From NCBI GenBank assembly GCA_025201345.1, contig JAIXMG010000001.1, positions 2,232,001-2,296,000 on the forward strand: a stretch of 64,000 nt of DNA, written 5' to 3'. This stretch comes from Thamnidium elegans. Lineage: Eukaryota > Mucoromycota > Mucoromycetes > Mucorales > Mucoraceae. The position numbers and the translations under genes were made by a program. The notes under the pieces were generated by a model that was given only the letters and a program-made list of their open reading frames with translations, ran no database searches and was not told the DNA's origin. Shown one piece after another: positions 57,369-64,000 of the stretch (its first letter is position 1; every line of letters begins with the position of its first letter).

Positions 57369-59525
57369 ATGACAAAGATATCACTGATAATTGCTTCTCT
57401 GGCAGCATGTTTTACTTGTGCTTCAGCCGGCGATATTATAACATCCCGCTCTTTTACATGTACAGTTTTTAAGATATCAAAAGAGGCTTCTTAAAAAAAT
57501 TTAAAATAGAATATGTGTATACTGATTTTATTCGCGTATAGCTTGCGGCTACGTTGGTGAACGGATCTATTGTTGGGGTGGAGATACTTCTCCAATTTCT
57601 AACTCAAAACCGACGTTGGATGGAGGAAACATTTATTCTCTAAATATCAAAGCATTTTCTGGGCAAAGAAGTGAGATTATGATTAGTCAGTGGAATAGGA
57701 TAGCACCCGATATTACCTTTATGATAGGGGAACGAGGAAAACCGACATCAATTGTGCTATCCGATGGAAAACGATTCATGATTCAAGGAGGTAATACTCC
57801 GGGCCCGTACAAGTATGCAAACCAGACAATTATTTATGATACTTCCTTAAATAAATGGACGAAGGGTAGTCAATATTCAATAGAAAACGTAGGAGCAAAA
57901 CAAATGTAAGATCTTAATCACCTGTTATGTATACTTCACGTATATTTATACCACGCCATTTTCTTTTTTTATAGTTATTCCTCAACCGCAGTTAACTTGC
58001 CAAATGGCCTTATTGGATTTTATGGTGGATTTGAACAGTAAACATATGTTTAATTGAAGATTGATCTATTTCTAATATTTCGTTTGTTTTTTTTTAGATA
58101 TGCAAATACCTCTGTCCCCGAGATCTCTGGTAATGGAAATGCAGTAACTTTTGATAGTAATAATTCATCCTATGTTGGATTCAGTCGCTTTACAACGCAT
58201 AACACCGATTCAGGTGTAAATATATAATATTCTCAAAGAAAAAAGAAAAAAAAAGAAGTCCATCATTTAACATACTTCCAAATCAGACGTGGTCTCCTTT
58301 TTCTCCTCAAGCTAGCACACTTTTAGATTTCTATCCTACTTCTCAAACGGCTACAATAAATCCTCGTACTGGTAAAATATACTATCTTGGAGGTAACTAC
58401 TACGCTACTACAAGTAACTGGGTACCAATTAAAATACCCTTTAATTGGGCTGCTGTTTTTAACACTCAATCTGGTACCTGGTTAAATGAGACAATGGACG
58501 GAAACCTTCCCACAACCAGAATGTATCATACAGCTAATCTATGTATGTAACTTGTATCTATATATTTCTTCTGACTTTTTTTTTTAAAAAAAAAATCTAA
58601 TAATTAATTATAGTGCCAAATTCTCAAGATATCATTCTCTACGGAGGTTCCGAAGATGGTCAAACAGGTATGAACATTTTATAAAATAGTTGTATAGTAC
58701 TAGTTACTCACGTAAAAGTTGTAGCATCTGGTAGTTTCTGCTATACGTTAAATGTAGAGACTAATACGTGGAATAAACATGACGCTGTCAACGTTCCTGC
58801 ATATTTAAGTGGACCTAGATTCAGTCATTCCGGTACGAATTATTGTATAGCGAGTTATAACACAATTCTAGATTATTTAACACCACCTTTATCAAATAGC
58901 TGTTTTAGTAGATACCACATTATTTATTTTATTTGGTAGAGGCGTTGATGGTGTATTAGATCCTTCATTACTCACTATTGACGTTGCAAATGCCACTAAT
59001 ATTTTCTATACTACTACTTATGCCTCTAACAAAACCACTAATTCTAATGAACCTAATTCAACCAATTCAACTCAGCCTGGAGGATTAAGTAAAGGAGCCA
59101 TTGGAGGAATTGTAGCAGGTTCAGTTGTTGCTGTAAGTACAATAAAGTTATTTCAAATACTTTTGATTAATATAATTTTTTTTTTTTAGGGTTTGGGTAT
59201 TATCGCTTTCCTACTTTTCTATTTTCGACGTCAAAAGAAATCAAAGCAACAAGACACACATGAGAGTATGGATGTTGATTGGGATAGAATTGAAGATCAT
59301 TATAAAGAGGTCCCAAATGTCAAATTAAATCCCCCACAGTTTACAGAATCTACAGAAGTAACTGGAGATACAAGTGGACGTCACGACTCTCCTAACTTAG
59401 TTGCAGCAACTATAGAGAAAAATACTCTCTCAACAAACAAGAACTCTGATACTGTAGTGAATATTGTCAAGCCCTCCGTTAGCTCGGTAGATGGTTATGC
59501 CATTGTAAAGCCTGACTATAAATAA
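57369..59525 (+). CDS. Secreted/membrane kelch beta-propeller protein with C-terminal anchor
   Basis: Nine exons (57369-57459, 57542-57905, 57975-58037, 58098-58215, 58287-58542, 58614-58667, 58725-58832, 58900-59132, 59190-59525) splice in frame to 540 residues. The N-terminal 20 residues are a signal peptide (ISLIIASLAACFTCASA). Kelch/galactose-oxidase-type blades follow, each with a GG and a YD or Tyr-Trp pattern (CWGGDTSPISN, IIYDTSLNKWTKGS, IILYGGSEDGQTA, TLNVETNTWNKHD). A Thr/Asn/Ser linker with N-glycosylation sites comes next. One transmembrane helix (GIVAGSVVAGLGIIAFLLFY) follows, then a basic stop-transfer (RRQKKSKQ) and a cytosolic tail of about 90 residues. Ligand and function are unknown. 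Such proteins are numerous in Mucorales. Confidence 0.85.
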
Positions 59526-60893
59526 GTATTATTGTACGAAGTACTAATATTAAAAAAATAATGTAACAATAAAATCTATGATTTTATTGAGACTATAAAA
59601 ACGAAGTCTATTCAATCCTAGTAAGCATCATTGGTTGTGTCATTTATTACCTTTATAGAAAACCCTAGCTGTTACATTGTATATCGTATTTCTACTATTG
59701 ACTTTCCTTGTTTGAGGAAAGGGCTAATAAAAGACGTTATTAAGTTTATTAATAGCTTTTTAAAGCTTGGGGTCGGTATTATTATACAAAAGGAAATATT
59801 TATTCTACCTTTTTTGTAGGAAATGGCAGTAAAGACTCACGAAATTGTTCTTGAGTCTAACAGTAATACCAAGAAAACTGTCGAAGATTTGACTTTGGTC
59901 GAATCATCAAGAGATTCTAAATTACCCAGATGAACTTTACGGCTAAAGCCTGAGTAAGCCTAGTTCCTGGGGAGTTTTTTCTTCTTCTCTGGTTCCTTTT
60001 CTTTATCCTCTGGTTCCCCCCCTTCCTCTTCCCCTATTATTATTATTTTAAACAAGCAATATTGAATAAGTTCTTTAGTAATGAAAACGTATCTCTTTTT
60101 ATTAATGCAACACTGAATTGGCTATTCACTGTACTACAAAAACTTTTTATAATAGTTTCTAATTATTGAGGAGAAAAATTATTTCGTAAAAATAAAGACC
60201 TGTACCTTTTTTTGTTGTTGCTTTTTTAAAAACGTACTTCAGTCTTTATTCTTAACGGTGTCTTTCAAAACTACACACGTTCATTTGATATTCCTGATTT
60301 AGTATCTCGATCAGTTACTGACTTATAGGCAATTGGATGGTCCTGTTTATCTGGTTTTTTTTTTAACGACGAAATATGTATTTAATAAATCGTTAAATTG
60401 ACTTACTCAAATAACGCAAGGCTCTGGTTAATAGTTTTTATTACATAAAAAATTAAAAGACCTTGTGTTAAATGAGGAAAGGAAAAAAAAGAAGGAAGGA
60501 AGGGATTTCCAGTGCTGATAAGAGATTTTCAGACTTTTTGTAGCTAGAGGAAAGTGCCCCTCAAAGAGGCAGGCTTTTCTGTCTATTTTCGGGGACTTAC
60601 ATCGAGTTAACTACATATTCGCAATTTCTTGTAAACGATTTATCCTGAAAGACTGTGTTATTTCCAGGCCGTCGTTCAAGTAATCAATGCTATCTTCTAT
60701 AGCGATAATTTCGGGAAACTTCCTAAGAGCGCTTATATCTTATTGAAACTTCAGTTAGAAGATCGTCACACGAAATGATTTGCTGTTTATATAATAATAG
60801 ACTTTGGTGTAACTGTAAATCTTTTTTTATTTTTTGGTTTGTAGTAATCCCCCCTTTTTTTTTATTTTACTCTTCTTCTTCTTTATTCTAATC
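59526..60893. other. Intergenic region with one short coding-like relic
   Basis: Holds a 36-residue open frame with coding character (59823-59933) after a GTAG acceptor-like site; see its own entry. The rest is AT-rich, with a CT-rich leader before the next gene. No site is recognised. Confidence 0.4.
59823..59933 (+). pseudogene. Possible orphan exon or small ORF
   Basis: After a T-rich tract ending in GTAG, an ATG opens 36 residues (MAVKTHEIVLESNSNTKKTV, then EDLTLVESSRDSKLPR) closed by TGA. The composition looks coding and acidic/polar. It might be the last exon of a lost gene or a very small gene. There is no family match, and confidence is low. Confidence 0.25.
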
Positions 60894-62644
60894 ATGCAAA
60901 CATCAATGGCGAATAACCGTCATTTGATTATATTCACACTCCTTTTAGCTTTTTTATTCACTTTGTTTTATATATTTCGATCTACTGATCAAATACCATC
61001 TTTTGAAAATGGAGATTCGACTAGAGTCACTTTAAAAAAGACAATTTGTGACAAGGTGGATATTGGCTGGTTGTAAGTAATTTTTTTTTTTTTGAAAAGG
61101 AAGAAAAGTGGCAAGTATATTTATTTGTTTTTAAAATAGGGCTGGTGATCGACATTATTGGGATGGTTGGTCTGACAAAACCATGTTTATTAAGCCTGAC
61201 GGTACATTTACACAAGGTAATGTTTATATCAATCAAGGCGAAGAAGTTTGTATTGTAGTACTTGTAAGTTTATATATCTATATATAAATGATGTGTTTTT
61301 GACTGATGTATAAAAATAGCTCGGACCTATACCAGCGAAAAAAGATGATATTACTCATACAGGACCGCGAGATAGTATAGCCATGTTTGCTAATGGGTCA
61401 AATTCAACCAAAGTTACAATTCAATTACAACAAGATCCATACCACTCCAACGCTTACTTTACAGCAATAAAGTTTCAACATCCAGATACGTATCATTTAA
61501 ATGCCATTAATGAGTATCGATCTTATTTTTGGGAATCGCCTGTATCACATTCATACCACCCAAACCCGTTTGAATCACAAAATAAATTAATTGTTCGACC
61601 TATCAATACAAGTATTAGAGCTGGATTAAATCAAACAATGGAAATATGTGATTTAAAAAATAGTACAACAGAATTAAAAGGTGCTTGGTTAGATAAACTA
61701 GTACATGAATCAAGCCTGGAATTATTCAAGACCTATGAAAATTCAGAAAAAATGTATACTGTCAACAATAAAGTATTTATAGCAGATAGTTGTACATTGC
61801 AATATAAGAGTAATGGTAAAGGAGAACAATGTCTTGGTAAAAGCAATGTTCATGTATTTGGTGACAACAATATTCGAAGGTAAAATAAATATATAATACA
61901 TCAAGAATTTTACTTGCCTTTTTTTTTTGTGTGTGTGTATTGACGTCAAAAGGGATATATAGAAATTTAAAGGCACTTCCGTCTAGAAACAATTGGTGTA
62001 ACGTCGATCAAATTAGAAAAATAAAAAATAAAAAGGAAAGAGAGGAGAAGATGAAGTGTACTTGTAATGATGATGCTGAAGATACAACAGAATACCCTTG
62101 GGTGAATAACCCTTATCAGCCATTACAATTAACGAATTCTTGGGATGTAGATAGTAACGTTTATTTCTATTCTATTCAACAAACAATGGTAAATAATCAA
62201 CCAGAAATCAACCAATCTATTAAAGAATTTAGCGCCAATCATACCATTCCTCATGCTGATATTGTCATTATTGGATTGGGTAATGCTGACATAGAAGCTA
62301 TTCAAGTATCAACTAATCAATTTGAAACCTCTTTTAATCAATTCTTAAAGCACTTGCGTAAAAACGTTTATCGTAAACAAAAGATTATTGTCAAGACACC
62401 ACAGTATTTTTGTTGCGGTACGATTGATGCTACCTCTTGGAATACTGGAAGAAGTTTAGCCTTTGCAACTGGTGTTCGTAATGTAGTTCAATCACTCAAT
62501 GATGATAATATGTTATTATGGGACGTACATAGTTTAGGTACAGATGAAACCACTTGTTTATCAGATAGTGGTTCTTCTTATTCAAAGAGAAACGTTATTA
62601 ACGTAGAAAACTTGTTATTGTGGAATCTCATTTGTGAAAATTAG
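60894..62644 (+). CDS. Type II membrane protein with NXPE/PC-esterase-like (SGNH) domain, altered nucleophile
   Basis: Four exons (60894-61072, 61140-61263, 61320-61879, 61963-62644) give 514 residues. A short cytosolic N-terminus precedes a signal-anchor helix (LIIFTLLLAFLFTLFYIF), so most of the chain faces the secretory lumen. It carries several N-glycosylation sites. The N-terminal lumenal domain is Ig-like (GEEVCIVVLLGPIPAKKDD). The C-terminal half resembles NXPE/PC-esterase proteins: VFGDNNIRRNLKAL corresponds to the GDS block, VIIGLGNADIE follows, and LLWDVHSLGTDE carries the D-x-H site. The GDS serine appears as Asn284, so catalysis is doubtful. It is probably a Golgi glycan-modifying enzyme or pseudoenzyme. 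Confidence 0.7.
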
Positions 62645-62725
62645 ATGAACATTCTTTCCATTTTCGCATGTATACATATATCTTTCTTTTTTTTTTTTTT
62701 ACATGCATGATTACATATTTTATTA

Positions 62726-62761
<36 letters not shown>

Positions 62762-62796
62762 AGAAAATAAAGTTAGGGTCTTTTTTATTATTATAA
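62645..62796. other. Convergent spacer
   Basis: Short region between two converging genes, with a long A run (62727-62759). It probably contains both 3' ends. Confidence 0.4.
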
Positions 62797-63171
62797 TTAA
62801 AAATTATTCTTCTGGTGCATCTTATTTTTAGTAGTTGCACCACCTTTTTTAGTAGTTGCACCACCTTTTTTAGCTGTTGCAGGCACCAAATCAGCAGTAC
62901 TTGCACCAAACTCTGAGCTACTAGCAGTCTTACCGCTGCTAACTGGAACAGGTTCTTTTTTTGCTTCTATTAACGCGAATTCATTATCCACCATGTGATC
63001 AGTAGCCGCTACTATACTTTTTGAGCCTGATCTAGCCGTCTTTAAAATATCTATAGGGTCAGGAATAACGCGTTTGGATATTTCATGAGGTATAGTAAGT
63101 GCATCGCAAGTAATATAAAAGCAAGATATAGCAATAAGTAGCGCCATGATGAGTTTAAACCTGCCTTCCAT
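62797..63171 (-). CDS. Small secreted protein with Kex2-like site and basic repeats
   Basis: An uninterrupted 124-residue frame starts at MEGRFKLIMALLIAISCFYI, a signal peptide cleaved near residue 24 (CDA/LT). A dibasic site (SKR, about residues 32-34) before VIPDPIDI suits Kex2-type processing. The C-terminus holds two exact copies of the heptad KKGGATT and a basic end. It has no cysteines after the signal and no recognised domain, so it is probably secreted and disordered. Function is unknown. An in-frame upstream Met at 63267 adds a charged leader and is unlikely to be the start. Confidence 0.6.
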   Translation of the reverse strand: MEGRFKLIMALLIAISCFYITCDALTIPHEISKRVIPDPIDILKTARSGSKSIVAATDHMVDNEFALIEAKKEPVPVSSGKTASSSEFGASTADLVPATAKKGGATTKKGGATTKNKMHQKNNF

Positions 63172-63762
63172 TTTGTAATGTATAGTTAGAAAATTATAAA
63201 AAGAAACAATATTTTTTTTTTCCCTTTTTATATATAGTATAGATATATATATTACTCTCCTATTCATTATTTCCCTCTTACCTCCGTTACTAATACTATA
63301 AAAACTAGAAACCTGGATTCATACAATAAACGTGACGTTTTCTTTAACTGGTATAACCTTTGTTTCTTTAGATAATTGAAGACATCCTCCTTCTATTCAG
63401 ATGTCAATAGAAAGAATAACGAGAAAACAAAAGAGAGAGAGAGAGTATTGGTGTTTTCTCCCTGCTCCTATTTTCAAAAGTCAAACTCTTCTCCTATTCC
63501 GACATGAATTAGACAACGAGAATATTGCTTTTTTTTTTCTTTCATTCTGGTATATATTGACTTTTACTCTAGTATATAAGAAAGGGAGTTCAACTAAAGA
63601 GATAGGTTATAGCTACTCCCAGTAGTACATGTGAACATGCATCATTTTCTCTTTTTAAACTTAATTGTTTTTTCTTGACAGAAATATGGGATAAATATAA
63701 TTTATTTGTGCATGTAGAAAATATGTAAAAAAAAAATATGTAAAAAAAATATATAGACATTA
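63172..63762. other. Intergenic, no gene seen
   Basis: Upstream region of the small secreted protein gene and 3' flank of the partial gene at the window edge. A plus-strand ORF at 63401-63625 has no domain and is judged a chance frame. Confidence 0.4.
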
Positions 63763-64000
63763 TCATTCTTCTCTGTCGACAGGCTTTCCATTTACAAAAG
63801 GTGGTTCGTCTACATCATCTGGATCTTCTTCAGGATCGAAGATATCGCCCTCTTCCAAATCCACAGAGAGTGGTATCGATTCTACGCGACCATTACTTAA
63901 TACGACGGTAGTCATGGTTGCGTCAAGCGCTGTATCGGTAGAAGATGAGGTATCAGGTAAGGATGGAGGGGTTACTTCTGTACTGGTAGGTGAAGGAGTG
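63763..64000 (-). CDS. C-terminal end of an acidic protein, truncated by the window edge
   Basis: The minus strand is open for 79 codons from the window edge to a TGA at 63763-63765. It starts with Thr/Ser/Pro-rich sequence (TPSPTSTEVTPPSLPDTSSS). A segment like MTTVVLSNGRVESIPLSVDL follows, then an acidic end (EEGDIFDPEEDPDDVDEPPF). The composition is coding-like and stops cleanly. The family cannot be told from this piece. Confidence 0.6.
   Translation of the reverse strand, partial: TPSPTSTEVTPPSLPDTSSSTDTALDATMTTVVLSNGRVESIPLSVDLEEGDIFDPEEDPDDVDEPPFVNGKPVDREE

Noticed and set aside
63401..63625. 74-codon plus-strand ORF near the right edge
   Set aside because: Low-complexity and without domain or upstream promoter pattern; overlaps the spacer between two minus-strand genes.

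Overview
This is nuclear DNA of a filamentous fungus, most likely an early-diverging Mucoromycota (Mucorales-like) genome. Genes are split by many short introns (about 50-100 nt) with GT-AG borders. The DNA is very AT-rich, with A/T homopolymers of 15-35 bases in introns and spacers. The proteins include fungal families such as a WOPR regulator, an Scs3/FIT protein, Nvj2 and FAD synthase. The genus cannot be fixed without a database. I read about twenty intact genes, one partial gene at the right edge, one F-box gene broken by a frameshift, and many transposon and gene relics. No tRNA, rRNA or CRISPR array was recognised.

Layout: 1.3-7.4 kb has an LRR protein, an Nvj2-type lipid-transfer protein and L-threonine aldolase. 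7.4-15.5 kb is gene-poor, with one LEA2-like membrane protein and several relics. 15.6-23.3 kb has an ankyrin protein, cullin-1 and striatin. This block is bracketed by an inverted pair of composite repeats (about 14.0-14.8 and 23.6-25.0 kb) that include palindromic MITEs. 25.3-28.4 kb is a Golgi-type Ca/Mn P-type ATPase. 28.6-32.0 kb encodes an unusual SWIM zinc-finger protein with an array of TQxY motifs and SUMO-interacting-like ends. 32.5-36.8 kb is a transposon graveyard. 37.7-43.7 kb has an FIT/Scs3 protein, a USP5/Ubp14-type deubiquitinase and the F-box gene. 44.1-45.6 kb is a decayed Fanzor/TnpB-like nuclease gene. 48.6-52.2 kb has a WOPR transcription factor convergent with a domesticated integrase-zinc-finger protein. 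52.8-56.2 kb has a PhyH dioxygenase divergent from an HD-domain oxygenase, then FAD synthase. 57.4-64 kb has a kelch membrane protein, an NXPE/PC-esterase-like membrane protein, a small secreted protein and a partial gene.

The most interesting candidates are these. (1) The divergent PhyH/HD pair matches bacterial PhnY/PhnZ oxidative phosphonate catabolism, with metal-ligand spacing conserved. (2) The SWIM protein carries eight TQxY motifs, resembling the ATM-type TQxF/Y scaffold logic of MDC1. (3) A Fanzor relic keeps recognisable RuvC and zinc-finger motifs. (4) A MITE has two arms of 124 bp that are perfectly complementary.
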